Source of the DNA: Gemmiger sp. An87
GTDB lineage: Bacteria > Bacillota > Clostridia > Oscillospirales > Ruminococcaceae
Direction of reading: 5' to 3'
DNA length: 56,183 nt
Assembly: GCF_002159185.1 (NCBI RefSeq)
Contig: NZ_NFHD01000020.1
Location: 1 to 56,183 of the forward strand
Shown here: positions 1-7,194 of the stretch, piece after piece
Layout: every line of letters begins with the position of its first letter
How positions within the stretch are numbered: the first letter of the stretch is position 1
Program-made: the position numbers and the translations under genes
The notes under the pieces: model-generated
Told to the model about the DNA's origin: nothing
Seen by the model: the letters and a program-made list of their open reading frames with translations, nothing else
Database searches by the model: none

Positions 1-104
1 AATTGTTTAACGTGATTTTCCATCACGATAAGGTTCCGTTCAAGCTTCGATATTGTTCAATTTTCAAGGTCCTGTGCCGCTCTCCCTCGCGGGACAGCTC
101 GTTT
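1..104 (-). other. 5' leader of an rRNA operon lying outside the window
   Basis: Read on the minus strand, this stretch follows two tandem strong promoters and contains CCTTGAAAATTGAACAA (around 52-68), a sequence of the kind seen in rRNA operon leaders and spacers of Clostridia. A short hairpin (CGTGAT at 11-16 with ATCACG at 22-27) lies near the edge. No protein reading frame fits. The inference is that 16S rRNA starts just left of base 1 on the minus strand. A strongly expressed tRNA cluster is the alternative. Confidence 0.6.
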
Positions 105-133
105 ATTATATCTCATCAAGTTCTCGTTGTCAA
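105..133 (-). promoter_or_regulatory. rRNA-type promoter P2
   Basis: On the minus strand, TTGACA (128-133) and TATAAT (105-110) are separated by exactly 17 bases. Both boxes match the sigma-A consensus perfectly. The sequence upstream of the -35 (TTTCAAAAAAG...) repeats that of P1, so the two promoters look like a tandem duplication. A GC-rich discriminator and hairpin follow. Confidence 0.85.
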
Positions 134-197
134 GCACTTTTTTGAAATATTTTTATTAGCTTTTCAGCGGCTCGCTGTCTCTCGCGACAGCTTGATT

Positions 198-226
198 ATA
201 ATACCACACCATGGAATACATGTCAA
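198..226 (-). promoter_or_regulatory. rRNA-type promoter P1
   Basis: On the minus strand, TTGACA (221-226), a 17-base spacer and TATTAT (198-203) are followed by a small hairpin (GCTGTC...GACAGC) in the initially transcribed region. It lies about 90 bases upstream of P2 and shares the A-rich block before the -35. Tandem promoters of this quality are typical of rRNA operons. Confidence 0.8.
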
Positions 227-294
227 CACCTTTTTTGAAATTTATTCCATGTTTTTTCTTTTTCTCCAAACAGTCTCCCTGCCCCCCTATATAT

Positions 295-333
295 AAAGGA
301 AAGAGACGGGGGAAATCCCCGTCTCTTTCCTTT
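295..333 (-). terminator. Terminator-like hairpin after kup
   Basis: A perfect 17-bp stem (295-311 with 317-333) and 5-base loop begin at the kup stop codon. The T-rich tail on the minus strand is short (TTTATAT). It should stop kup transcription before the rRNA promoters. Confidence 0.75.
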
Positions 334-2372
334 TACATCTGTCCCGCCGGGACAGAGTCTTCTTTCCTGCCCCAACCTGCTTTTCTTCGAATGGGTGCAC
401 TTTCCTTCATTCGCACAAACAAAGGCAGATATTCCACCGCCAGCACCGAGTTCTCCAGCCCATACCAGCGGGCCGGCGAACCGGCCACATGCCGGATTGC
501 ATACTTCACTGTCAGAATGCCCTGGTCCGAAGCAGGCAGATCGCTTTCCGGCACCACCCGCTTACGGATAATACAGAACTTGAAGCCGCCCACATTGCCC
601 GGCTCCTCCACTGCATACCTCTGCTTCTGCAGTGGTACCTCTCCGCTTTCCATCAGCTCCTGCACGATCTGACGCAGGTATACATTGATGCGCTGGTTTT
701 CCTTAAAGCCCAGATTCAGCTTTACCCGGAAGATATAGTCGGTGCCGAAGTTCTCCACCTCATACTCCCGCTTATAGGGCACATCCTCCACATGGATGCT
801 CACAAACCAGTAGGCCTTTGCCCGCTTGGGCCCCTTTTCCAGAATGGAATACAGAATATCCCGTTCCACAAAATTGTGGTACCGGCTCTTGGTCAGATAG
901 ATCAGATTATCGGTAAAGCAGGGCACGCTCTCATCCGCGCGCAGCTGGCCCAATACATCTTTATACGTATCCACATTCAGATAGATTGCCTGCGTATCCT
1001 CCACCTGGGTTCCCCGATGCCAGATATACATAATGAACAGAAGTACCGCAGCCAGCGCTACGGCCACGTATCCGCCCTCCACAAACTTGGTCAGGCTGGA
1101 AAGCAGGAACATCAGCTCCAGTCCACCGAACAGTGCAAGGACCCCCCATGCAATGGGCCCCCGGTGCTTTTTGTCCCGCAGGAATACAAACAGCAGCATG
1201 GTGGTCATCAGCATGGTCACCGTGATGGCCAGGCCATAGGCCGCCTCCATCCGCCGGCTGGAGCGGAAATAAAGCACCAACAGGGAGCACCCCACCCAGA
1301 GGCAGGTGTTGACCAAGGGGATGTACAATTGCCCCATGGTGCGGGAAGGATAGATGATCTGCATATGAGGCATCAGATCCAGCTTACAGGCCTCTGACAC
1401 CATGGTAAATGCACCGGTGATCAATGCCTGGGATGCAATGATCGCTGCCAGAGTGCCCAGCAGAACTGCCAGCAGCCGCAGATGGGAGGGCACCATCTCA
1501 AAGAAGGGATTCATATCCTGCATCCGGCCCAGCTCCTCATCCTGCCGGTGAGCGATGAGCCAGGCCCCCTGCCCCAGATAATTCAGAATCAGGCAGACCT
1601 TCACAAAAGGCCAGCTGATGTAGATGTTGCCCTTGCCCACATGGCCCATATCGGAATACAGCGCCTCAGCACCGGTGGTGGCCAGAAACACGCTGCCCAG
1701 GATAAAGAAGCCCATCTTGTTGTAGGGGCTTACCAGCACCCGCAATGCCAGCATGGGGTTCAATGCCTGCAGCACTGTCCAATCCCCCGCCATGTGGTAC
1801 AGGCCCATCCCGGCCAGAAACAAAAACCAGATGGTCATGATGGGGCCGAACGCCTTGCCAATGGAGCTTGTCCCGGCCCGCTGGATCAAAAACAGCACCG
1901 CCAGAATCACCAGAGTGATCTGAATAATTCTTCCCTGCCCCGGCCCCAGCAGCAGCTCCAGCGCCGGGATGCTGCGCAGACCTTCCACCGCCGTGGTCAC
2001 CGTAACCGCCGGAGTAAGCACACCGTCGGCCAAAAGGGCGGCGCCGCCCACCATCGCCAGCACCACCAGATGCTTGCGGCTGCGGCGCACGATGCTGTAA
2101 AGGGAAAAGATACCGCCCTCACCGTGGTTGTCCGCCTGCATGGCAACCAGCACATATTTCACCGTGGTCAGCAATGTCAGCGTCCAGATCACCAGCGAAA
2201 GGGACCCCAAAATCAGCTGCGGGTCCACGCTGTTCAGGCCGCCGTTGCCTGCCACAATGGATTTCATCACATACATGGGCGATGTGCCAATATCACCATA
2301 CACCACGCCAATGGCCACCAGTGCCGCTGCCGGACTGATAGGAATTGCCGGTCGTTTTTCTGCTGCCGTCAT
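333..2372 (-). CDS. kup: KUP/HAK/KT family potassium uptake transporter
   Basis: The 679-residue protein should be a proton-coupled potassium importer of the inner membrane. The family signature GVVYGDIGTSPMYV is at residues 22-35. About twelve hydrophobic segments follow up to roughly residue 460, and the rest is a hydrophilic cytoplasmic tail, the usual KUP layout (E. coli Kup is a little shorter). The start is supported by AGAGGAG upstream on the minus strand. A promoter and a leader hairpin lie upstream, and a terminator-like hairpin follows. In Bacillota such transporters are often controlled by cyclic di-AMP. The leader here is too short for a ydaO riboswitch and I do not recognise one, although a cyclic di-AMP receptor gene (darA) is present at 40 kb. 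Assignment is firm. Confidence 0.93.
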   Translation of the reverse strand: MTAAEKRPAIPISPAAALVAIGVVYGDIGTSPMYVMKSIVAGNGGLNSVDPQLILGSLSLVIWTLTLLTTVKYVLVAMQADNHGEGGIFSLYSIVRRSRKHLVVLAMVGGAALLADGVLTPAVTVTTAVEGLRSIPALELLLGPGQGRIIQITLVILAVLFLIQRAGTSSIGKAFGPIMTIWFLFLAGMGLYHMAGDWTVLQALNPMLALRVLVSPYNKMGFFILGSVFLATTGAEALYSDMGHVGKGNIYISWPFVKVCLILNYLGQGAWLIAHRQDEELGRMQDMNPFFEMVPSHLRLLAVLLGTLAAIIASQALITGAFTMVSEACKLDLMPHMQIIYPSRTMGQLYIPLVNTCLWVGCSLLVLYFRSSRRMEAAYGLAITVTMLMTTMLLFVFLRDKKHRGPIAWGVLALFGGLELMFLLSSLTKFVEGGYVAVALAAVLLFIMYIWHRGTQVEDTQAIYLNVDTYKDVLGQLRADESVPCFTDNLIYLTKSRYHNFVERDILYSILEKGPKRAKAYWFVSIHVEDVPYKREYEVENFGTDYIFRVKLNLGFKENQRINVYLRQIVQELMESGEVPLQKQRYAVEEPGNVGGFKFCIIRKRVVPESDLPASDQGILTVKYAIRHVAGSPARWYGLENSVLAVEYLPLFVRMKESAPIRRKAGWGRKEDSVPAGQM

Positions 2373-2407
2373 ATCGCTTTGACTCTCCTCTGTTCTGATA
2401 CGGTTCG

Positions 2408-2435
2408 GCCCCGGCTGAATGGGTCCAGCCGGGGC
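2408..2435 (-). promoter_or_regulatory. Leader hairpin upstream of kup
   Basis: A 10-bp perfect GC-rich stem (GCCCCGGCTG at 2408-2417 with CAGCCGGGGC at 2426-2435) lies in the kup 5' untranslated region. There is no T-tract on the minus strand, so it is not a standard terminator there. It may stabilise the mRNA or end DUF368 transcription weakly. Confidence 0.45.
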
Positions 2436-2456
2436 GCTCGTTTTACTTGTTCTTCC

Positions 2457-2485
2457 TGTTTACTCGCTTTTTCCTGCCTTGTCAA
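2457..2485 (-). promoter_or_regulatory. Candidate kup promoter
   Basis: Minus-strand TTGACA (2480-2485), a 17-base spacer and TAAACA (2457-2462). The -35 is perfect and the -10 is weak, which would suit a regulated gene. Confidence 0.5.
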
Positions 2486-2542
2486 CAGGTTTTTTCTGAT
2501 TTGCTGCAAAAAGTATTACTTTTGCGGATTTTTTGAATGTAT

Positions 2543-3388
2543 TCATCCTTCCTTAGGAAATCGGGCATTGAACCGGTCCAGTGCCACTGCCAGCACAATG
2601 CCCACCACAAGGCAGACAACATCGCTGGCCAGCGCCCCGGGCGAGGACGCCATATCTTTGAAGGGAACAATCACCAGAGTGGCTGCCGTCACCACACCCA
2701 CAATCGCATGGAAGGCCACAGAGTAGTGCTGTTCAAACAGCCGGTCCACCGCCTTCGCCAGCAGCACAACCGTAATCACCGCACCGGCAATTCCCGGCAC
2801 CAGAACCGAGGGCCAAAGCCGTCCCAGACCTTCTACAAAGGGCGTATAAAGGCCCAGGGGCATCAGCAGGGTGGAAAAGCTCATTCCCGGCGCAATCACG
2901 CTGAGTGCCAGGCAGAAGCCACAGAACAGATACCAGCCCAGCGAGGGAGTTACCTGGACGGAAAACACCTCCAGTGCCACCAGCAGGCCCAGCACCAGGG
3001 CAAACGCCCCGACCAGCGCGGCCCAGGAAGCCTTCGTCCTTCCCTGCTCACCCGCCTGCTTCAGCAACGAAGGCAGCATTCCGCCGATCAGGCCCACGAA
3101 CAGGCAGACCGACTGATTGGGATATCGATCCAAAAAGAAGGCCAGCAGGTTGGCCACCCCCAGAAAGCCCACAGCCATTCCCAGAAACACCGGAGCCAGT
3201 TTGGGCAGATGGGTCTTGTAGTTCTTTCTCGGGTCAGACAACAGCTCCATCACCGGGCGGTAAATTCCAAAGATCACACACAGCACGCCGCCGGAAATTC
3301 CGGGCAACACCGCACCCAATCCAATGAGCGCCCCCTGCAGCACGCGCAGCAGCGCCATTGCAGGCGACATTCTTTGCTGTTTTTCCAT
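2543..3388 (-). CDS. DUF368 membrane protein, putative undecaprenyl-phosphate translocase (PopT-like)
   Basis: A polytopic membrane protein of 281 residues. The DUF368 hallmark PGISGGVLCVIFGIY sits in the first membrane segment (about residues 29-43), followed by seven or so more hydrophobic segments. DUF368 proteins have been reported to recycle undecaprenyl phosphate across the membrane for wall synthesis; that role is family knowledge and is not shown here. I chose the ATG at 3386-3388 because AAGGAG precedes it by 9 bases. The longer reading frame would run into the tRNA-Glu gene. Its stop is 170 bases from the kup start, and it has no obvious strong terminator of its own. It could be transcribed from the tRNA promoter or from an unseen one. 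Confidence 0.85.
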   Translation of the reverse strand: MEKQQRMSPAMALLRVLQGALIGLGAVLPGISGGVLCVIFGIYRPVMELLSDPRKNYKTHLPKLAPVFLGMAVGFLGVANLLAFFLDRYPNQSVCLFVGLIGGMLPSLLKQAGEQGRTKASWAALVGAFALVLGLLVALEVFSVQVTPSLGWYLFCGFCLALSVIAPGMSFSTLLMPLGLYTPFVEGLGRLWPSVLVPGIAGAVITVVLLAKAVDRLFEQHYSVAFHAIVGVVTAATLVIVPFKDMASSPGALASDVVCLVVGIVLAVALDRFNARFPKEG

Positions 3389-3488
3389 ATGGTTATTCTC
3401 CTTGTTTTTATTGAGTAAATTTCTAATTTTCTTAACCTGATACTGTAAGAAAAAAACCGGACCTGCTGCAACAACAGATCCGGGCTTC

Positions 3489-3563
3489 TGGTGACCCATC
3501 CGGGAATCGAACCCGGGTTACCGCCGTGAAAGGGCGATGTCTTGACCGCTTGACCAATGGGCC
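3489..3563 (-). tRNA. tRNA-Glu (anticodon TTC)
   Basis: The minus strand gives a full cloverleaf: acceptor GGCCCAT with ATGGGTC, anticodon loop CTTTCAC, T-arm GGGTTCGATTCCC and an encoded CCA end. The anticodon TTC reads glutamate codons. It lies downstream of tRNA-Met in the same transcript. Confidence 0.96.
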
Positions 3564-3569
3564 TTATAA

Positions 3570-3657
3570 AAATACAAAGTTTAGCTAAAACAGCAAGCAT
3601 ACTTCATCACCCACTATTGCGGGTAACCCCCAAGTATTCTAGCTAAACCTTGTATTT
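3570..3657 (-). repeat. Long hairpin element between two tRNA genes
   Basis: Arms of 18 bases (3570-3587 and 3640-3657) are inverted repeats with one difference. That difference becomes a G-U pair in the minus-strand (tRNA-sense) RNA but an A-C mismatch on the other strand. Inside are further nested pairings: ATACTT (3599-3604) with AAGTAT (3632-3637), and TCACCC (3607-3612) with GGGTAA (3621-3626). The element fills nearly all of the tRNA spacer. It may be a processing signal or a small mobile-element remnant. Confidence 0.7.
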
Positions 3658-3659
3658 GA

Positions 3660-3736
3660 TGGTAGCGGTAACTGGATTCGAACCGGTGACACTTCGGGTA
3701 TGAACCGAATGCTCTAGCCAACTGAGCTATACCGCC
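3660..3736 (-). tRNA. tRNA-Met (anticodon CAT, elongator type)
   Basis: The minus strand shows acceptor GGCGGTA, D-arm AGCTCAGTTGGCTAGAGC, anticodon arm TTCGG-TTCATAC-CCGAA, a T-arm with GGTTCGAATCC and an encoded CCA. The GGG/CCC anticodon stem of initiator tRNA is absent, so elongator Met is preferred. A CAT anticodon modified to read Ile ATA cannot be excluded from sequence alone. Confidence 0.92.
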
Positions 3737-3770
3737 ATATTCAATTGCGCCGTATGTAGGGCGCTTTTAT

Positions 3771-3799
3771 ATTATATTAAACAGAGATTGACTTGTCAA
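3771..3799 (-). promoter_or_regulatory. tRNA-Met/tRNA-Glu promoter
   Basis: Perfect TTGACA (3794-3799), 17 bases, perfect TATAAT (3771-3776) on the minus strand. An A-rich stretch upstream of the -35 could serve as an UP element. Confidence 0.88.
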
Positions 3800-3848
3800 C
3801 AGTTTTTTCATCTTTTTTTTAAAAACTTTCTTCCATTTTTTACCATAT

Positions 3849-3886
3849 TTAAAAAAGAGCCTCCGCCCTTTATGCCGGAGGCTCTT
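3849..3886 (-). terminator. serS terminator
   Basis: An 11-bp perfect stem (3855-3865 with 3876-3886) is followed on the minus strand by a run of T. It lies directly after the serS stop and before the tRNA promoter. Confidence 0.9.
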
Positions 3887-3900
3887 CTCTGCTTTGCTAA

Positions 3901-5196
3901 TTACTTGCCGTGCTTGGGAACCAGCAGCTCCTTGCCGCCCATGTAGGGGCGCAGGACCTCGGGAATCTTCACGGTGCCGTCTGCCTGCAGATTGTTCTCC
4001 AGGAAGGCGATCAGCATGCGCGGAGGCGCCACGCAGGTATTGTTCAGGGTGTGAGGCAGGTAGTTGCGGCCGTCCTCACCCTTCACACGGATCTTCAGGC
4101 GGCGGCTCTGGGCGTCGCCCAGGTTGGAGCAGCTGCACACCTCGAAGTACTTCTTCTGGCGGGGGCTCCAGGCCTCGATATCACAGCTCTTGACCTTCAG
4201 GTCAGCCAGGTCACCGGAGCAGCACTCCAGCTGGCGCACGGGGATGTCCAGGCTGCGGAACAGCTCTACGCTGTTGTGCCACATCTTGTCGTACCACTCC
4301 ATGCTCTCCTCGGGCTTGCAGACCACGATCATCTCCTGCTTCTCGAACTGATGGATGCGGTAAACGCCGCGTTCCTCCAGGCCGTGAGCACCCTTCTCTT
4401 TACGGAAGCAGGGGCTGTAGCTGGTCAGGGTCTGGGGCAGCTTGGACTCAGGAATCAGCTGATCCACAAAGCGGCCGATCATGGTGTGCTCGCTGGTGCC
4501 GATCAGGTACAGGTCCTCACCCTCGATCTTGTACATCATAGCGTCCATCTCGGGGAAGCTCATAACGCCCTGCACCACGCTGCCGTGCATCATGAAGGGG
4601 GGAATCACGTAGGTGAAGCCCTTGTCGATCATGAAGTCGCGGGCATAAGCCAGCACTGCCTCATGCAGGCGGGCAATGTCGCCCAGCAGGTAATAGAAGC
4701 CGTTGCCAGCCACGCGGCGGGCGCTGTCCAGATCGATGCCGTCGAAGCTTTCCATGATCTCGGTGTGGTAGGGAACCTCAAAATCCGGCACCACAGGCTC
4801 GCCGAAACGCTCCACCTCCACGTTGTGACTGTCGTCCGGGCCGATGGGCACGCTGGGATCGATCATGTTGGGGATGACCAGCATAATGTTGCGGATCTTC
4901 TCCTCCAGCTCAGTCTCCTTGGCCTCCAGCTCCTTCAGACGGTCTGCCTGAGCAGCCACCTGAGCCTTTACGGCCTCGGCCTCCTCAAACTTCTTCTGGC
5001 CCATCAGCGCGCCGATCTGCTTGGAGAGCTTGTTGCGCTCGCTGCGCAGGTTGTTCGCCTCGGTCACAGTGTTGCGGTTCTCGGTATCCAGCGCAATGAC
5101 CTCATCCACCAAAGGCAGCTTGGAATCCTGGAATTTCTTTTTGATGTTTTCCTTGACCAACTCCGGGTTTTCCCGTACAAAACGCAAGTCCAGCAT
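3901..5196 (-). CDS. serS: Seryl-tRNA synthetase
   Basis: This class II cytoplasmic enzyme charges tRNA-Ser with serine. At 431 residues it has the normal length. The N-terminal third is the charged coiled-coil arm (about residues 30-105). Motif 2 is recognisable as FRKEKGAHGLEERGVYRIHQ. Motif 3 is the variant form HTLNNTCVAPPRMLIAFLEN rather than the common NGSGLA-GRT version, as I recall for a clostridial subgroup of SerRS. AAGGGG lies upstream of the ATG. The gene is 18 bases downstream of parB, so it may be cotranscribed with the par operon, and a strong terminator follows. Confidence 0.95.
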   Translation of the reverse strand: MLDLRFVRENPELVKENIKKKFQDSKLPLVDEVIALDTENRNTVTEANNLRSERNKLSKQIGALMGQKKFEEAEAVKAQVAAQADRLKELEAKETELEEKIRNIMLVIPNMIDPSVPIGPDDSHNVEVERFGEPVVPDFEVPYHTEIMESFDGIDLDSARRVAGNGFYYLLGDIARLHEAVLAYARDFMIDKGFTYVIPPFMMHGSVVQGVMSFPEMDAMMYKIEGEDLYLIGTSEHTMIGRFVDQLIPESKLPQTLTSYSPCFRKEKGAHGLEERGVYRIHQFEKQEMIVVCKPEESMEWYDKMWHNSVELFRSLDIPVRQLECCSGDLADLKVKSCDIEAWSPRQKKYFEVCSCSNLGDAQSRRLKIRVKGEDGRNYLPHTLNNTCVAPPRMLIAFLENNLQADGTVKIPEVLRPYMGGKELLVPKHGK

Positions 5197-5214
5197 AAGT
5201 TTCTATCCCCTTTT

Positions 5215-6081
5215 TCAGATTGTTTCCTTTTGATAACCGCCCAGCAGATTGGCAAAGGCGGTAAGTTGCTCGTCCGAGTAAAAATGAACGGTCAGGCTGC
5301 CCCGTCCGTTTTTGTAGGCCACCTTGACCTCATTGCCCAGCACCTCGCGGAGGGCCAGCTCCACCTCATCCGGCAGAGCGGGGCGCGCAGGCTGGCTGAC
5401 CGGAGGTTTTTCCGGTTTTGACAGCTTTTTGCAGAGTGCTTCGGTCTGGCGCACATTCAGGTCGTTTTCCACCACCATCTGGGCTGCCTGCTCCTGCAGC
5501 TCTTCGCTTTCCAGGCCCAGAATCACCTTGGCGTGTCCGGTGGTCAGATGCCCTGTCTGCAGCCATTCCAGCGCCCGCTGGGGCAGATTCAGCAGCCGCA
5601 GGCTGTTGGCCACCGAGCTGCGGCTCTTGCCCAGCCGCTTGGCGGCCTGCTCCTGGGTCAGCCCGCAGCGCTCCATCAGCTGCTTGTAGCCGAAGGCTTC
5701 CTCCACCGGGTCCAGATCCTCGCGCTGCAGGTTTTCAATGAGCGCCATCTCCATGGCTTCGCTCTCGGTCACATCCTTGATGATCACCGGAATTTCAGAC
5801 AGACCTGCCAGCCGGGCAGCCCGCCAGCGGCGCTCACCCGCGATGATCTTGTAGCCGCCACTGTTGCAGGGGCGTACCGTAATGGGCTGCAGCACACCGT
5901 GCTCAGTGATGCTGGCTGCCAGTTCTGACAAGGGCTCTTCGGAGAAGTCCTTGCGGGGCTGTTCCTTGTCCGGTTCAATGTCCCGCAGAGGGAGGGTGCT
6001 CACCTCCCGGCCCACATCCCGGGCCGTTTCCTCAAACAGACTTTCCAGCCCGCGGCCAAGGCCGCCTTTTTTTTGTGCCAT
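5215..6081 (-). CDS. parB: Chromosome-partitioning protein ParB (CTPase, parS binding)
   Basis: ParB loads on parS sites near the origin and spreads as a CTP-dependent clamp, working with ParA to segregate origins. The 288-residue protein has the N-terminal ParA-contact region (KKGGLGRGLESLF), the nuclease-like CTP-binding core with GERRWRAARLAGL (about residues 81-93), a helix-turn-helix (LTQEQAAKRLGKSRSSVANS) and a C-terminal dimerisation segment. AGGAGG precedes the ATG. It is 15 bases downstream of parA. Three parS-like palindromes lie upstream of the operon at 7.0-7.2 kb. A related gene at 7.2-8.0 kb is the Noc-like paralogue, and the ParA-adjacent position favours this one as ParB. Confidence 0.94.
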   Translation of the reverse strand: MAQKKGGLGRGLESLFEETARDVGREVSTLPLRDIEPDKEQPRKDFSEEPLSELAASITEHGVLQPITVRPCNSGGYKIIAGERRWRAARLAGLSEIPVIIKDVTESEAMEMALIENLQREDLDPVEEAFGYKQLMERCGLTQEQAAKRLGKSRSSVANSLRLLNLPQRALEWLQTGHLTTGHAKVILGLESEELQEQAAQMVVENDLNVRQTEALCKKLSKPEKPPVSQPARPALPDEVELALREVLGNEVKVAYKNGRGSLTVHFYSDEQLTAFANLLGGYQKETI

Positions 6082-6096
6082 TTGCCGCCCTCCTTT

Positions 6097-6873
6097 TTAA
6101 CGATTGTTACTCAGCAATTCCTTCGCCATGGCCCGGTAGGCTTCGCAGCCCTTGCTGGCCGGGTCGTAGTAATTGATGGGCTGCCCATAGCTGGGCGCCT
6201 CAGAAAGGCGCACATTCCGGGGCACAGTGGTCTTGTAGACCTTATCACCGAAGAATTTCTTCACCTGATCCACCACCTGCAGGGTCAGATTCAAACGCCC
6301 TGCATACATGGTGAACACCACGCCCTCAATCTCCAGATACCGGTTGTACATCTTGCGAACCGTCTTCAGTGTGCTCATCAGCTCGGAAAGGCCTTCCAGC
6401 GCGTAGTATTCGCACTGAATGGGAATGAGCACCGAATCACTGGCGCACAGACCATTCAGGGTCAGCAGGTCCAGGCTGGGCGGGCAATCAATGAAGATGT
6501 AGTCATAATTTCCTGCCACCGGGGCCAGCGCCTGGCGCAGACGGCTTTCCCGCCGTTCCAGGTTTACCAGCTCGATCACTGCACCGGATAACTGAATATT
6601 GGATGGAATCACATCTACCATGAACTCAGTGGGCACAATGGCCTGTTGGGCCTGGGCCTCACCGATGATCAGGTCGTACACACTGGTTTCCACACTCCGC
6701 TTGGAAATTCCGTATCCGCTGGTAGTGTTGCCCTGGGGGTCCAGGTCCACGATCAGCACCCGTTTTCCCTCTGCCGCCACACAGGACGCCAGGTTCACTG
6801 CGGTGGTGCTTTTGCCCACGCCGCCTTTCTGGTTTGCAACTGCGATTACTTTTCCCACCGCTCGTGCCTCCAA
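6097..6873 (-). CDS. parA: Chromosome-partitioning ATPase ParA/Soj
   Basis: A 258-residue MinD/ParA family ATPase that binds nucleoid DNA when ATP-bound and moves ParB-parS complexes; in Bacillus, Soj also modulates DnaA. The deviant Walker A motif KGGVGKST is at residues 16-23. The switch region follows as DLDPQGNTTSGYG, and Walker B is YIFIDCPPSLDLLTLN. The length is typical. The ATG is not preceded by a strong AGGAGG, and the frame starts in a region with several possible starts, so the N-terminus may be some residues shorter (for example at VGKVIAVANQ). It heads the parA-parB operon. Confidence 0.94.
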   Translation of the reverse strand: MEARAVGKVIAVANQKGGVGKSTTAVNLASCVAAEGKRVLIVDLDPQGNTTSGYGISKRSVETSVYDLIIGEAQAQQAIVPTEFMVDVIPSNIQLSGAVIELVNLERRESRLRQALAPVAGNYDYIFIDCPPSLDLLTLNGLCASDSVLIPIQCEYYALEGLSELMSTLKTVRKMYNRYLEIEGVVFTMYAGRLNLTLQVVDQVKKFFGDKVYKTTVPRNVRLSEAPSYGQPINYYDPASKGCEAYRAMAKELLSNNR

Positions 6874-6924
6874 TTCATCAGATCTGCATCCGCGAAACGG
6901 CTGTTCGCGGCAGGCATCGGTGTT

Positions 6925-6930
6925 ATTATA
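6925..6930 (-). promoter_or_regulatory. Candidate parA promoter (extended -10)
   Basis: Minus-strand TGC-TATAAT is an extended -10 with a poor -35 (GTGTAA). It lies about 50 bases upstream of the parA ATG and 80 bases from the first parS, so ParB spreading could repress it. Confidence 0.5.
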
Positions 6931-7012
6931 GCATAGATTCCCGCGTGATTACACCCATATCACTGGATTTTCCTTAGATTTCATGCTTTTCTCTCGCTTT
7001 TCGGCTTCAAAA

Positions 7013-7028
7013 TGTTCCACGTGGAACA
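7013..7028. other. parS site 1
   Basis: The 16-mer TGTTCCACGTGGAACA is a perfect palindrome and fits the parS consensus (TGTTNCACGTGNAACA). Flanking AAAA/TTTT extends the symmetry to 24 bases (7009-7032). Confidence 0.93.
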
Positions 7029-7062
7029 TTTTAAGAGAATTCTTCCGGCTGTTCCACTCAAA

Positions 7063-7102
7063 CGCAAAGAGGAATGTTCCACGTGGAACATTCCTCTTTG
7101 CG
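7063..7102. other. parS site 2 inside a 40-bp perfect palindrome
   Basis: The parS core is at 7075-7090. Its symmetry continues outward without a mismatch through CGCAAAGAGGAA (7063-7074) and TTCCTCTTTGCG (7091-7102), giving a perfect 40-bp palindrome. As RNA from the noc side, it would form a 20-bp hairpin followed by TTTG, so it may also act as the noc terminator. Confidence 0.9.
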
Positions 7103-7172
7103 CCCTATATTCTTTTTCCCTATATCGCTGAACCCAATCTCCGAAGTCGGAGCGGGGAGCAAGTATTTTTAA

Positions 7173-7194
7173 AATTGTTCCACGTGGAACAATT
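7173..7194. other. parS site 3, abutting the noc stop codon
   Basis: The core TGTTCCACGTGGAACA is at 7176-7191, with AAT/ATT extension to a 22-bp palindrome. The last base of the extension is the first base of the noc stop triplet on the minus strand. Confidence 0.92.

Noticed and set aside
2373-2542. ydaO-type cyclic di-AMP riboswitch before kup
   Set aside because: The leader after the promoter is under 90 bases, and only a simple GC hairpin is present.
3274-3600. 108-codon minus-strand frame
   Set aside because: It overlaps the tRNA-Glu gene and the DUF368 gene in another frame.
5215-6081. parB as the Noc gene and the 7.2-kb gene as ParB
   Set aside because: The gene directly after parA is ParB in nearly all Bacillota, and the paralogue next to rsmG is usually Noc.
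7050-7057. Extra parS at TGTTCCAC between sites 1 and 2
   Set aside because: Only a half site; the second half (TCAAACGC) does not fit.
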